A program made the position numbers and the translations under genes. 64,000 bases of DNA from JAYREN01 sp963663375 (GTDB taxonomy: Bacteria; Acidobacteriota; Holophagae; Holophagales; Holophagaceae). The DNA is taken from positions 2,046,001-2,110,000 of the forward strand of contig OY760195.1 in assembly GCA_963663375.1 (NCBI GenBank), given 5' to 3'. Below the pieces are notes generated by a model that did not search any database, had not been told where the DNA came from, and worked only from the letters and a program-made list of their open reading frames with translations. Within the stretch, counting starts at the first letter, position 1. Every line of letters starts with the position of its first letter. This document shows positions 24,920 to 34,644 of this stretch, one piece after another.

Positions 24920-26294
24920 GGTGGCCTCCCTTAGGCTGTGCGTCTGGGAGGATGGCCTTCACTTCCGTGGTGGCGATGACCGGCAGCACCCGGGCGAAGA
25001 GCAGCACCAGGGTGAAGAAGAGCCCGAAGGAGCCCAGGAGGATGCCGTAGTCCACCAGCGTCGGCGAGTAGAGGCGCCAGGCGGAGGGCAGGAAGTCCTG
25101 GTGCAGGCTGATCACGATGATGACGAAGCGCTCGAACCACATGCCGATGGTCACGCCCACCGCCACGAGGATCATCCAGAAGTAGCTGGTGCGGCATTTC
25201 TTGAACCAGAGCAGCTGCGGGATGAGGATGTTGCAGGTGATGGTGAGCCAGCCCGCCCAGCCGTAGTGGCCGCCGATGATATTCATGAAAGTGTGGTGCA
25301 GGTAAGTGTTCTGGCTGTACCAGGCGGTGAAGCCCTCCATGACGTAGCTGTAGCCCATGAGGCAGCTCATGCCGAGGATCACCTTGTTCATCACGTCCAG
25401 GTGGCGAACCGTGATGAGGTTCTTCAGGTTCATGGTCTCGCGCACCACCACCAGCACGATCACCACCATGGAGAAGCCCGCGAAGATGGCCCCCGCCACG
25501 AAGTAGGGCGGGAAGATCGTCATGTGCCAGCCGGGCACCACGGAGGTGGCGAAGTCGAAGCTCACCACGGAGTGCACGCTGAGCACCAGGCCCGTGGCCA
25601 ATCCCGCTAGCAGGGTGTAGGCCTTCTCGTAGTGCTGCCAGTGGCGACCGGCGCCCTGCCAGCCCAGGGAGAGCATGGCGTAGATGAGCTTCTTCCACTT
25701 GTTGGTGGCTCGATCCCGCATGGAGGCGATATCCGGGATCATGCCCAGGTACCAGAACATCAGCGAGACGCTGAAGTAGGTGCTGACGGCGAAGACATCC
25801 CAGAGCAGGGGCGAACGGAAGTTGGTCCAGATGGCCCGCTGATTGGGATAGGGGAAGAGCCAGAAGGCCAGCCAGGGCCGCCCCACGTGGATGAGGGGGA
25901 AGATGCCCGCGCACATCACGGCGAAGATGGTCATGGCCTCCGCGAAGCGGGCGATGGCGTTGCGCCAGCGCATGCGGAAGATGAAGAGGATGGCGCTGAT
26001 GAGGGTGCCCGCGTGGCCGATGCCCACCCAGAACACGAAGTTGATGATGTCGAAGGCCCAGAACACGGGGCTGTTGTTGCCCCAGGCCCCGATGCCGGTC
26101 TTGAGGGTGTAGCCGATGAAGCCGAAGCCCACGAACATGAGGGTCATGGTGATGGCCAGGGCGATGAACCAGGCCCGGGGCGGCTTGCGATCCGTGTGGG
26201 AGAGCACCTGATCATCGAGGGCCCCTGGGCTCATGGGACCTTCGGTGAGGGCGGGCTCCTTCAGTCCATCGGGCAAGAGGGTGGCCTCACGCAT
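24912..26294 (-). CDS. actC: Alternative complex III subunit ActC (NrfD/PsrC family)
   Basis: The 460-residue integral membrane protein has ten or so helices of the NrfD family, the proposed quinol-binding and proton-translocating subunit. Matching segments are WVGIGHAGTLISAILFIFRM (20 residues), FPLIHVGRPW and FFPYPNQRAIWTNFRSPL-type text near residue 150. It overlaps actB by 8 bp. Confidence 0.94.
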   Translation of the reverse strand: MREATLLPDGLKEPALTEGPMSPGALDDQVLSHTDRKPPRAWFIALAITMTLMFVGFGFIGYTLKTGIGAWGNNSPVFWAFDIINFVFWVGIGHAGTLISAILFIFRMRWRNAIARFAEAMTIFAVMCAGIFPLIHVGRPWLAFWLFPYPNQRAIWTNFRSPLLWDVFAVSTYFSVSLMFWYLGMIPDIASMRDRATNKWKKLIYAMLSLGWQGAGRHWQHYEKAYTLLAGLATGLVLSVHSVVSFDFATSVVPGWHMTIFPPYFVAGAIFAGFSMVVIVLVVVRETMNLKNLITVRHLDVMNKVILGMSCLMGYSYVMEGFTAWYSQNTYLHHTFMNIIGGHYGWAGWLTITCNILIPQLLWFKKCRTSYFWMILVAVGVTIGMWFERFVIIVISLHQDFLPSAWRLYSPTLVDYGILLGSFGLFFTLVLLFARVLPVIATTEVKAILPDAQPKGGHHE

Positions 26295-29286
26295 GGGGGC
26301 CTCCGTCCTTCTCAGGCTCCACCGCCGGGTTCTTCAGATTCGCTAGATAGGTGATGGCGGGCCGCGCACCCACTTCCTCCAGCACCTTGTAGCCCCGCTT
26401 GGACTTCGCCAGTCGGGAGACTTCGCTGTTGGGATCCTTGAGATCGCCGAAGACGATGGCATGGCTGGGGCAGGCGGCGGCGCAGGCAGGCTGCACTTCG
26501 CCATCCTTGATGGGGCGCTGGTCGCCCTTGGCACGGATCTTCACATCCTGGATGCGCTGCACGCAGAAGGTGCACTTCTCCATGACGCCCCGGGGGCGCA
26601 CCGTGACTTCGGGGTTGTAGACGAGGCTCTCGGGTTCGACCTTGTCCGCGGTGAACTCCAGGAAGTTGAAACGGCGCACCTTGTAGGGACAGTTGTTGGC
26701 GCAGTAGCGGGTGCCCACGCAGCGGTTGTAGGCCATCTGGTTGAGGCCGTCGGGGCTGTGGTTGGTGGCGTTCACCGGGCACACGTTCTCACAGGGTGCG
26801 CTGTCGCAGTGCTGACAGAGCATCGGCTGATGCACGACCTTGGGATTCTCCAGTTCGCCCTCGTAGTAGCGGTCGATGCGCATCCAGTGCATCTCCCGAC
26901 CCTTGGCCACCTGATCGGGGCCCACGCTGGGAATGTTGTTCTCGGACTGGCAGGCCAGGGAACAGGCGCTGCACCCGATGCAGGCGGAGAGATCGATCAC
27001 CATGCCCCACTTATGGTCCGGGAACTTCTGCTCGTCATAGAGCGAGTGCGGCTCGTGGGCCTCGTGGTGATGGGCCGCCTTGTGGGCGAACTCCGCCAGA
27101 GTGAAGGAGCGCACCAGATCCCGGCCCTCCATGCGGTGGTGACTCTGGGTGCGGGGCAGTTCCAGGTGGCCCCGGCTCTTGGTGAGCTTCACGCCATGGC
27201 GCAGGTGAGCGGCGCCTTCCATTCCGAGCAAGGGGAAGGCATTGACGCCCACGCCCTTGGCCACGCCTCCCGTGGTGCGGCCATAGCCCAGCGCCAGGGT
27301 CAGGGTACCCTGGGCCTGCCCCGGCTGGAGGATGACCGGTAGGCGCAGCTTGGTGCCCGCCACCTCCAGCTCGGCCATGTCGCCATCCTTGAGCTTGAGC
27401 CTTTCGCCATCCACCACCGCGAGGGAAAGGGGATTGCCCCAGGTGGCCTTGGTGATGGGATCCGGCAGCTCCTGAAGCCAGCTGCTGTTGGCGTAGCGAC
27501 CATCGTGCACCTGAGTGCCCGGGCGGAGGTGTAGCTCAAAGCCTTCCGACTTCCCTGGAAGGGTTTCCCCCAGAGTGCCGAGGCCCTTGAAGGTGGGTTC
27601 GGCAGGCTTCGTCTCCAGCTTCACGAGGCCATCGTGCAGCGCCGCCTGGAAGAAGGTATCAAAGGAAGCGAAGCTGCCTTTGGGTTGGACCTCTCGCTGC
27701 CAGCGGGCCTGGAGGTAGGCATGGTAGTCCTCGGCCTTGGGGGCGCCCAGGCCCTTGAGCACTGCAAGGAATAGATCCTCGCCCTGCTTCGTGTCGTACA
27801 GCGCGCCGATGGTGGGCTGCTGAAGGGTGAGCACCGCGCCATCGGCGTGATCGCCCCAAGCCTCCAGCCAGTGATGCTCCGGCAGCGACATGGAGCACTG
27901 GGCGGCGCTCTCGTCTTCGATGAGGCCGATCCAGGCCCGGGTGGGCACCTTGGCGAAGGCGGCCTTCCAGGCTTCGGGCTTGGGAAAGGCGAAGGCCGGA
28001 TTCACATCCCAGAGCAGGGCAGCCGCGTACTTCCCCTCGCCCATGGCCCTAGTGACCGCTTCCAGGTCCTTGAGGGACGCCAGTCGCTCAGCAGGCCGGA
28101 GTTCGAGGGCCTGGGAGCCCAGCATGGCATTGAGCAGCGCCGCAGCCGCATGGGCCTCGGCGGGCAGGGTCTCACCGCAGAGCACCACGGCCTCGCGCCC
28201 GGCGGATTTCAGGTCGTGGATGAGTTTCTTCCAGGCCGCGGCAGGAACGCCCTCGTGACCCAGCCCCTCGGACAGCTTGACCCCTGCGGGCAGCGGGCCC
28301 AGCTCCCGGGCCAGGGCGAAGGCCAGGGCCGCGAGCCGCGAGGCGGGCACGGGGAAGCGCTGATCCGCGTTGGAGCCCGTGAGGCTCAGGGCGCCTTCCA
28401 GCACCCAGAGGCGGTTCATGGTTTCCCCGGGCTCGGAATGGCGGCGATGGGCCGTGAAGGCCGCGATGGCCTCCGGGTCGTCCCCGTTCAGGAAATCCGC
28501 GCCGAGGCTGAGGATCATTTTGGCCTTGTCCAGGCGGGGGCGGATCTCCACGGGCGCACCGTACGTGGCCAGCGCGGCTTCCTGGGCGCCATTCCCCAGG
28601 ACCGGTTCCCAGGCAAGGTGCTCCAGGGTGGGCAGGGCTGCCTTCAAATCCGCCAGCAGGGCCTTCCGCGTGGGGCTGGAAGTGGCGCCGCTCAATAGCA
28701 GTACGGGCTTGTTCTCCCGCTTGGCGGCCGCGAGGGCGGCTACGAGGGTCTGCTCCGCCTCAGCCCAGGTGGCGGGGCGCCCCTGAACCTTGGGGGCGCG
28801 AAGGCGGTCGGGATCGTAGAGCCGCAGCACATCCGCGAGGGCCCGAGGGCTGGTCTTGCCCTTGAGGCCCGGGTGCTCGTCGTTGCCCGTGATGTGGATG
28901 GGGCGGCCTTCGCGAGTCTTCACCAGCACGGAGTAGGCGCGGCGGCCTTCCGGAAAACTGGTGGCGTAGTAGTTGGCCACGCCGGGCACCACTTCCTGGG
29001 GGCGCTTGGTGTAGGGAACCACCGTGGAGCGGCCCTTCTTGTCGCAGGCGACGGTGGCCGCCAGGGCCGTGGTGGCACCCACGAGAGTCAGGAAGGTGCG
29101 CCGCGAAAGATTGGTGCTGGGCGGATCGGAAGGGTCCATGGCGCCGGGCTTGAACTCGTCGTGAGCCGCCTGGCGAGCCTCGAGGGTCTCCGCGCGCTCC
29201 TCCAGGGAACGCCAATGGCGGGGCTGGCCGATGGGCAGGAGATCGTCCGGATCGTGCTGGAGCTTCGTGTCCACGTTCTTGTCCAT
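26287..29286 (-). CDS. actB: Alternative complex III subunit ActB (molybdopterin-like/Fe-S protein)
   Basis: The 999-residue subunit has a twin-arginine export motif SRRTFLTLVG near residue 65, with an unusually long N-terminal leader. A large molybdopterin-oxidoreductase-like domain (about 90-720) follows. The C-terminal iron-sulfur part (about 755-960) contains CIGCSACSLACQSEN, CQHCDSAPCENVCP, CVGTRYCANNCP and CTFC...CAAACP, binding up to four clusters. In known ACIII the B1 domain carries no cofactor. The ATG at 29286 is 7 bases after the preceding stop, and a GTG at 29301 is an alternative. Neither has a strong ribosome site, so translation is probably coupled. Confidence 0.93.
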   Translation of the reverse strand: MDKNVDTKLQHDPDDLLPIGQPRHWRSLEERAETLEARQAAHDEFKPGAMDPSDPPSTNLSRRTFLTLVGATTALAATVACDKKGRSTVVPYTKRPQEVVPGVANYYATSFPEGRRAYSVLVKTREGRPIHITGNDEHPGLKGKTSPRALADVLRLYDPDRLRAPKVQGRPATWAEAEQTLVAALAAAKRENKPVLLLSGATSSPTRKALLADLKAALPTLEHLAWEPVLGNGAQEAALATYGAPVEIRPRLDKAKMILSLGADFLNGDDPEAIAAFTAHRRHSEPGETMNRLWVLEGALSLTGSNADQRFPVPASRLAALAFALARELGPLPAGVKLSEGLGHEGVPAAAWKKLIHDLKSAGREAVVLCGETLPAEAHAAAALLNAMLGSQALELRPAERLASLKDLEAVTRAMGEGKYAAALLWDVNPAFAFPKPEAWKAAFAKVPTRAWIGLIEDESAAQCSMSLPEHHWLEAWGDHADGAVLTLQQPTIGALYDTKQGEDLFLAVLKGLGAPKAEDYHAYLQARWQREVQPKGSFASFDTFFQAALHDGLVKLETKPAEPTFKGLGTLGETLPGKSEGFELHLRPGTQVHDGRYANSSWLQELPDPITKATWGNPLSLAVVDGERLKLKDGDMAELEVAGTKLRLPVILQPGQAQGTLTLALGYGRTTGGVAKGVGVNAFPLLGMEGAAHLRHGVKLTKSRGHLELPRTQSHHRMEGRDLVRSFTLAEFAHKAAHHHEAHEPHSLYDEQKFPDHKWGMVIDLSACIGCSACSLACQSENNIPSVGPDQVAKGREMHWMRIDRYYEGELENPKVVHQPMLCQHCDSAPCENVCPVNATNHSPDGLNQMAYNRCVGTRYCANNCPYKVRRFNFLEFTADKVEPESLVYNPEVTVRPRGVMEKCTFCVQRIQDVKIRAKGDQRPIKDGEVQPACAAACPSHAIVFGDLKDPNSEVSRLAKSKRGYKVLEEVGARPAITYLANLKNPAVEPEKDGGPHA

Positions 29287-29293
29287 GCTGTGC

Positions 29294-29476
29294 TTAACCA
29301 CGCTTCACCGAATGGGCAGGGGGGTTGATGCGGGGCCGGGGCTGGTCCTCCGGAGCCTCGGAGCCCGTCTTTCTGGGCAGGAAGGTGTGCACCAGGGCCT
29401 CCTTCCCCAACACAAGGGGCGCGGCCAAAAGAGCGGCCACGCTTCCCAGGATCTGGCGGCGATTCTTGGCTTCCAT
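29294..29476 (-). CDS. Small twin-arginine-like protein between actA and actB (60 aa)
   Basis: The protein begins MEAKNRRQILGSVAALLAAPL, that is, a basic pair followed by a hydrophobic stretch like a Tat signal or a single membrane anchor. A proline- and arginine-rich tail follows. AGGAGTGACG precedes the ATG, a good ribosome site. It lies 8 bases after actA and 7 bases before actB, so it is a true part of the operon. I do not recognise the family. It could be a small ACIII subunit or assembly factor. Confidence 0.65.
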   Translation of the reverse strand: MEAKNRRQILGSVAALLAAPLVLGKEALVHTFLPRKTGSEAPEDQPRPRINPPAHSVKRG

Positions 29477-29484
29477 CGTCACTC

Positions 29485-30048
29485 CTAGCGGTGGCAGGCG
29501 GCGCAGTGCTCAGCCGCGCGGGTGATCTTGGAATCCTTGGGCAGGGCCGCATGGGGATCCCGGTGGCAGGCCAGACAGTTGGCCATGCGCATGCCCATTT
29601 CACGAGTGATCACCGGCATGTTCTGGACCTCCCCGTGACAGGTCTGGCAGGCCATGCCGGCGTTGACGTGGGGGCGATGGTCGAAGAAGACATGATCCGG
29701 CAGCGTGTGCACCCGCTTCCAGGGCAGAGCCTCGCCCGCGTTGTAGATGCGGGTCAGTTCCTGGATGGCAGGGCGGTCGGTCCGGGTGACCTTGTGGCAG
29801 CCCATGCAGGTCTCCACGCTGGGCACCCCCGCCGCCCGGGACTTGGTGGCCCCGGAATGGCAGTAGGCGCAGGACATCTTGAGCGTTCCCGCATGCAACT
29901 GGTGGGAGAAGGGAATGGGCTGCTCGGGGGCATAACCCTTGGCGAAGCGGTCAGGCTGGGTGAACCAGCCCACGGCCACGACCGTTCCCAGCACCGCCAC
30001 TGCACCCAAGGGCAGAACGAGGCGGAACACACGGTCGAACAGGTGCAT
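29485..30048 (-). CDS. actA: Alternative complex III subunit ActA, pentaheme cytochrome c
   Basis: The 187-residue protein has one N-terminal membrane anchor (about 9-28) and five CxxCH sites: CAYCH, CMGCH, CQTCH, CLACH and CAACH, the last almost at the C-terminus. Five hemes and the anchor are the hallmark of ActA, the electron-output subunit of alternative complex III. TCGGAGGT provides the ribosome site. It is the first gene of the 13.6 kb respiratory operon. Confidence 0.95.
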   Translation of the reverse strand: MHLFDRVFRLVLPLGAVAVLGTVVAVGWFTQPDRFAKGYAPEQPIPFSHQLHAGTLKMSCAYCHSGATKSRAAGVPSVETCMGCHKVTRTDRPAIQELTRIYNAGEALPWKRVHTLPDHVFFDHRPHVNAGMACQTCHGEVQNMPVITREMGMRMANCLACHRDPHAALPKDSKITRAAEHCAACHR

Positions 30049-30293
30049 GCAGTACCTCCGAGGGAAAACTCAGGTTGTCCTCCCGGCAGGGATGGAACCA
30101 TCTCGAATGGGACGCCGGATTGTCATCAGATGTTCAACGCTATTTTTCACGCCCAGGGGAATGAGGGTGAGTTTTTCTTCCCGGGCCCCGAAAACAGGGT
30201 GGCGCCATCGCCCAAGGGCTCTCTCTGATAGACTTCCTGCATGTTTCTCTATCCATCCGGATTCGGAGTCCACTCGGCTCCCGGGGGCGGCGC

Positions 30294-33200
30294 ATGAGCC
30301 GTGACCTTCTGCTGGGCGGAATCTGGTATTCGCCGGTGCTGGATCTGGGCGGGGTCGAGGCCTGCGGCTGCTCCTGCCAGCTGGTGCGCGCCGGGGAGAG
30401 CAGCGAACTGCTGCTGCTCCAGGTCCTGAGACCCCGCCCCCAGGACCGGGACCTGGACAAGCTTCGGGAGGTCTATCTGCAGCGGTTCCTCGACGCGGAG
30501 CCCCTGGATCCGACCACCTGCCGTTTCGGATTCGACGACCACCAGGTTTGGCTGCTCCAGGAGCTCCCGGGCCAGGGCCTCGAGGAGGCCTGGCCGGAGT
30601 ATTCCCAGCCCTGCCGGGAGGCCTTCCTGAGCCACCTGGAACAACTCCTGCGGCTCAGCCCCCAGCCGCGTTTGCTACTGGCCCCCGCCCTGCGGCTGCG
30701 CCCCGGGCAGGTGCTCATCCCCCGGGCCCTGGGAGAAACGACGACCACCCCGAAAACACTCAGGGCGAACCTCGATGGACTGGGGGGCCCCGGCCCCCAG
30801 GACGGGGAACGCCCCTGGGAACAGGCCCCGCGCATCTCCGATGACCTAGCCCGACCCATCCGAGGCCGCTCCCAGGAGCTCACCTTCCTCAAATCGCTGA
30901 TTCTGGGCCTCAGTGCCCCTGCGCCCATGGAGCGCATCCTGGTGCTCCTGGGCGAGGAGGGCCTGGGACAGGATCCTCTGGCGGACTGGACCGCCTCGGT
31001 GGCAGAAACAGAGGGGCTCTGGGTGGCCACCTACGAGGTCGCCCACGGCGAGACCGACGGCGCCTTCCTCGCCCGTATGCTCCAGGGACTGCTGTGCGGC
31101 TTCGAGGCCGACTTCTACGCCCGCAGCCCCGAGCTGTCCCGGACCCTGGCCCGCAGGCTGCCTTCCTTCGCCTTTCTCCGGGGCGGGCGAAAGGCCTCCT
31201 TTGAAGGCAGCGCCGTGGAAGTCGAGGAAATCGAGGCGGCCCTCCAGGCCTTCGCTTTCGCCGCCGAGGTGCACCCGCGCATGTTCCTCGTCCGCAACGT
31301 GGATCACGCGGATGAGAGCCTCCAGCGTCTCCTGTCCACCCTGGCGCTGCGCTCCGAGCCGCCCTGGCTCTTCACCCTCACGGCCACCGGTCAGCCCAGC
31401 GGACTCCGGGACTTCCTCGGCCCCATGAAGGGTAAGACGGAGGTCTCCTTCGTGACCCTCAACCGCCTGGAAGATGCCGCCCTGCGGGAAGTCATCTCGG
31501 ACCTTCTGGGCGCCCACACCCTCCCCGAAACCTTCGTCCAGGAACTCCTCCATGCCTGCCTCGGAAACCCCGGCCTGCTCCGGGGCATCCTCGAAAAGGC
31601 CCAGTTGGATGGCGCCCTGGTCTGGGGCGCCCGCGGTTGGCGGCCGATGGAGGGCAACACCGGCACCATCACCGTGCACGAGGATCTGGTGGCCCAGATC
31701 CTGGCGGGCCGCCTGCAGCGGATCGGCCCCGCGGGTCTGGCGGTGGTGCGGGCCCTGGCCTTAGCCGATCGGCCCCTGGATCACCGGACGCTGGGCCTGA
31801 CCCTGGGCATCGCCGGGGATCCCCTGGACGAGGCCCTGCGCGCCGCCGGGAGTGCCCGCCTGGTCCATGCCATGGAGGGGCAGGCCTCCCTCGCGGACCC
31901 CAGGCTGAAATCCATCGCCCTCGCGGGCAGCTCACCAGGAGAAACTCGCCGCCTGGCCAGGGCTTTGCTGCGGGCCCTCCAGGAAGTGGCCGGCCGCCCC
32001 GTACTATCCGTGCAACTCCAGTCCCTGGCCTCGGACGAGAAGACTGCCCTGGCCCACGTGCTGGAGGCCATCGAGCAGGACCCGCCCTCCCCCCAGGAGG
32101 CCGAGCGCGTGGTGCAGCAGGCCCTCCAGCTCAAGCCCGGACCGACTCAGCGCGCCCGGCTCTGGGAATTCCTGGCGGACGCCTGGACCCTGGGCACCCT
32201 GGGGGGCCGCGTGCCCTCCGAGGTCCTGGGAGACCGCTCCCCCTTTGAGTTTGCCCTCGAATCCCTGGGGCTCGCGGAGGTCGCCCTGGATGAGTGCCAA
32301 GAGCGGAACGAGGCTTTCCGGGGCCAGCTCGCCCGGGTGCTGCGCAAGCAGGCCTCCCTCCACATCCGTCTCCGCAACGTGCCCAAGGCGCTGAAGACCG
32401 TCCAGGCCGCCGCCGAAGTCCTGGCGGAGTTTCCCCGGCACCCCGAACAGGCCAGGCTGCGATTGGCCCTGGGTCAGCTGCACGGACTGGAAGGCTTCCA
32501 GGGCAAGGCCCTGAAGGCCCTGGAGGAGGGGCTCCAGATCCTGGGGCCCGAGGCCCCCTCGGGCAGCCACCGGGACCGGGTGATGCTCCTGCTGGAAGTG
32601 GGCCGGGCCCAGGGCCAGAAATGTCAGTTCCAGCGAGCCCTCGGCACCCTGCAATCGGCCCTTCGCCTGCTGGAGCATGGCCAGGATCTGGGCCGCCTAG
32701 TGGCGGTGCTGGGTTCCCTCGCCAACGTCCGCCTGGCCCTGGGCCAGCCCGATGCCGCCTACAGCCACCTCCGGGAGGCCCTGCACGCCGCCCGCCTGCT
32801 GGATGACCTGCAACTGCAGGGCGAGTGCCATCTGCTCATCGGGAGCTTCCGCAGCATTGAACAGAGCCTGGCCCCCGCGCTCCACCATCTCGATGGCGCC
32901 CTTAGCCGCTTCTCGGCCATCGGGGATCGCGTGGGCGTGGCCCGGGCCCGGGTCTGGAAGGCGCGAACCCTGGCCGCACTCGGCGAAACGGTGGAGGCGG
33001 AGATGGAGCTGTTGCAGGCTCTCAGCACGCCACCGGAACGCCTCACCGCCACGGAGCGCGGGGATTTCGCCTATCTCCAGGCCGAGATCGCGGCCTTCCG
33101 CGGCTCCCTGGGGGATGCTGCCCGGCTCTTCCAAGCGGCGGCGGACACCTTCGAGGGGGCTGGCCTACTCTGGCGCGAGCGTCTGGCCAAGCTGCGCCAC

Positions 33201-33743
33201 CTTCAGGCCGAGGCGACCTTCACCCTGGATCTAGGCCGGGAGGCTCGCCTGGAGGGCCCCTGGACCCGTCTGGAACTGCTCAAGGCACCCGTGGAGGGCT
33301 CCGGTTCCCGGTGGCTGGAGATGGAGTGGCACCGCGCCCACGCCCTCCTCCTGATGGCCTCCGGAGAGCAGAGCGAGGCCATCGTCGCCGAGGCGCTCTC
33401 CGCCTGGAGCGAGACCCAGAGCGCCGCCCGGGAACTGCGCTTCCCCGCCGTGGCCCTGGAAGCCAGTTCTCAGAGTGCGGCCCTGCTCATCAAGCGCCGC
33501 GAGAAGCTCGGGGCCCGCTCCCGGCTCCAGGATGCCTACAGCACCTTTCAGGAACTCTGGTCCCGCATCCCGGAGGCCCACGCCATGGCCTTCCAGGGCC
33601 GCCCCGATGTGCACCGCTTCCGGTTGGCGGTGGAAGGGGCCGGGCTCCGCTTCATCCTCCCCGAACGGGTGGACCCTCTGGCAGACTGGACCCCCACCCA
33701 GGTGAGCCTGCCGGTGGTGAATCCTGTCCGGGGGAACCCATGA
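30294..33743 (+). CDS. Large degenerate kinase-like / AAA ATPase / TPR protein
   Basis: The 1149-residue protein has three parts. Residues 1-140 (SCQLVRAGESSELLLLQVL, VWLLQELPGQGLEEA) look like a degenerate protein-kinase fold without catalytic motifs. Residues about 190-560 resemble a STAND/AAA ATPase, with RGRSQELTFLKSL and a P-loop position reading LGEEGLGQDPL, which lacks the Walker lysine. From about 600 to 1110 there are repeated helical hairpins of TPR type (ALGQLHGLEGFQGKALKALE and similar). Catalysis is unlikely and a scaffold or signalling role fits. It overlaps panB by 4 bp. The ribosome site is weak. Confidence 0.75.
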   Translation: MSRDLLLGGIWYSPVLDLGGVEACGCSCQLVRAGESSELLLLQVLRPRPQDRDLDKLREVYLQRFLDAEPLDPTTCRFGFDDHQVWLLQELPGQGLEEAWPEYSQPCREAFLSHLEQLLRLSPQPRLLLAPALRLRPGQVLIPRALGETTTTPKTLRANLDGLGGPGPQDGERPWEQAPRISDDLARPIRGRSQELTFLKSLILGLSAPAPMERILVLLGEEGLGQDPLADWTASVAETEGLWVATYEVAHGETDGAFLARMLQGLLCGFEADFYARSPELSRTLARRLPSFAFLRGGRKASFEGSAVEVEEIEAALQAFAFAAEVHPRMFLVRNVDHADESLQRLLSTLALRSEPPWLFTLTATGQPSGLRDFLGPMKGKTEVSFVTLNRLEDAALREVISDLLGAHTLPETFVQELLHACLGNPGLLRGILEKAQLDGALVWGARGWRPMEGNTGTITVHEDLVAQILAGRLQRIGPAGLAVVRALALADRPLDHRTLGLTLGIAGDPLDEALRAAGSARLVHAMEGQASLADPRLKSIALAGSSPGETRRLARALLRALQEVAGRPVLSVQLQSLASDEKTALAHVLEAIEQDPPSPQEAERVVQQALQLKPGPTQRARLWEFLADAWTLGTLGGRVPSEVLGDRSPFEFALESLGLAEVALDECQERNEAFRGQLARVLRKQASLHIRLRNVPKALKTVQAAAEVLAEFPRHPEQARLRLALGQLHGLEGFQGKALKALEEGLQILGPEAPSGSHRDRVMLLLEVGRAQGQKCQFQRALGTLQSALRLLEHGQDLGRLVAVLGSLANVRLALGQPDAAYSHLREALHAARLLDDLQLQGECHLLIGSFRSIEQSLAPALHHLDGALSRFSAIGDRVGVARARVWKARTLAALGETVEAEMELLQALSTPPERLTATERGDFAYLQAEIAAFRGSLGDAARLFQAAADTFEGAGLLWRERLAKLRHLQAEATFTLDLGREARLEGPWTRLELLKAPVEGSGSRWLEMEWHRAHALLLMASGEQSEAIVAEALSAWSETQSAARELRFPAVALEASSQSAALLIKRREKLGARSRLQDAYSTFQELWSRIPEAHAMAFQGRPDVHRFRLAVEGAGLRFILPERVDPLADWTPTQVSLPVVNPVRGNP

Positions 33744-34618
33744 GCCATGCGTCCGACTCCCGCTCCCAGGTGACCATCCCGGAACTGGGGGTCATGCGGG
33801 AACAGGGCCGCAGGATCGTGATGACCACGGCCTATGACGCCCCCACGGCCCGCATCGCCGATGCCGCTGGGGTGGATGCGATCCTGGTGGGGGACAGCCT
33901 CGGCAACGTGTGTCTGGGCTTCGAGAGCACCCTGCCGGTCACCATGGCCATGATGCTCCATCACCTCCAGGCGGTGGTGCGCACCCGTCCCCGAGCCCTG
34001 TTGCTGGCGGATATGCCCTACCTGAGCTACCACCTGAGTCCGGAAGATGCGATCACCAATGCCGGGTCCTTGATCCGCGCCGGGGCCCAGGGGGTGAAAC
34101 TGGAGGGCGGCACCAAGCGCCTTCCCGTGGTGCGGGCCCTGATCGATGCGGAAATCCCCGTGATGGGGCACCTGGGACTCACCCCCCAGTCCCTCAACAC
34201 CATGGGCGGCTACAAGGTGCAGGCCAAGGATGGCCAGCACGCACTCGAACTGCTGGAGGATGCCCTGGCCCTCCAGGCGGCCGGCTGTTTCGGGCTCGTG
34301 CTGGAGGGCATCCCGGCGGAACTGGCGGCCAAGGTCACCGAAGTCCTGAAGATCCCCACCATCGGCATCGGGGCCGGAGCCGACTGTTCGGGCCAGGTAC
34401 TGGTCTTCCATGACGTGCTGGGGCTGCTCCCGGAGGACGGCCCCAAGTTCGTTCGTAAGTATCTGGATGGCTACGGCTTGATGGTCGAAGCCATGGCCAG
34501 CTGGGCCGGGGACACCCGATCCCAAGGGTTCCCTGCTGCGGCTGAATCCTATATGCTGCCAGAGGCCACACGGAAGCTTTTGAACGATTGGCAGCCTCCG
34601 GCCGATACTGAACGGTAG
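33740..34618 (+). CDS. panB: 3-methyl-2-oxobutanoate hydroxymethyltransferase
   Basis: The 292-residue enzyme adds a hydroxymethyl group from methylene-THF to ketoisovalerate to give ketopantoate, the first pantothenate step. Signatures include TAYDAPTARIADAAGVD, ILVGDSLGNV, ADMPYLSY, KLEGG, MGHLGLTPQS and TIGIGAG. The ATG overlaps the upstream stop (ATGA), so it depends on translation of the large ATPase/TPR gene. Confidence 0.96.
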   Translation: MSHASDSRSQVTIPELGVMREQGRRIVMTTAYDAPTARIADAAGVDAILVGDSLGNVCLGFESTLPVTMAMMLHHLQAVVRTRPRALLLADMPYLSYHLSPEDAITNAGSLIRAGAQGVKLEGGTKRLPVVRALIDAEIPVMGHLGLTPQSLNTMGGYKVQAKDGQHALELLEDALALQAAGCFGLVLEGIPAELAAKVTEVLKIPTIGIGAGADCSGQVLVFHDVLGLLPEDGPKFVRKYLDGYGLMVEAMASWAGDTRSQGFPAAAESYMLPEATRKLLNDWQPPADTER

Positions 34619-34644
34619 TCACCCAATCAACGGGAGTAGCCCCC

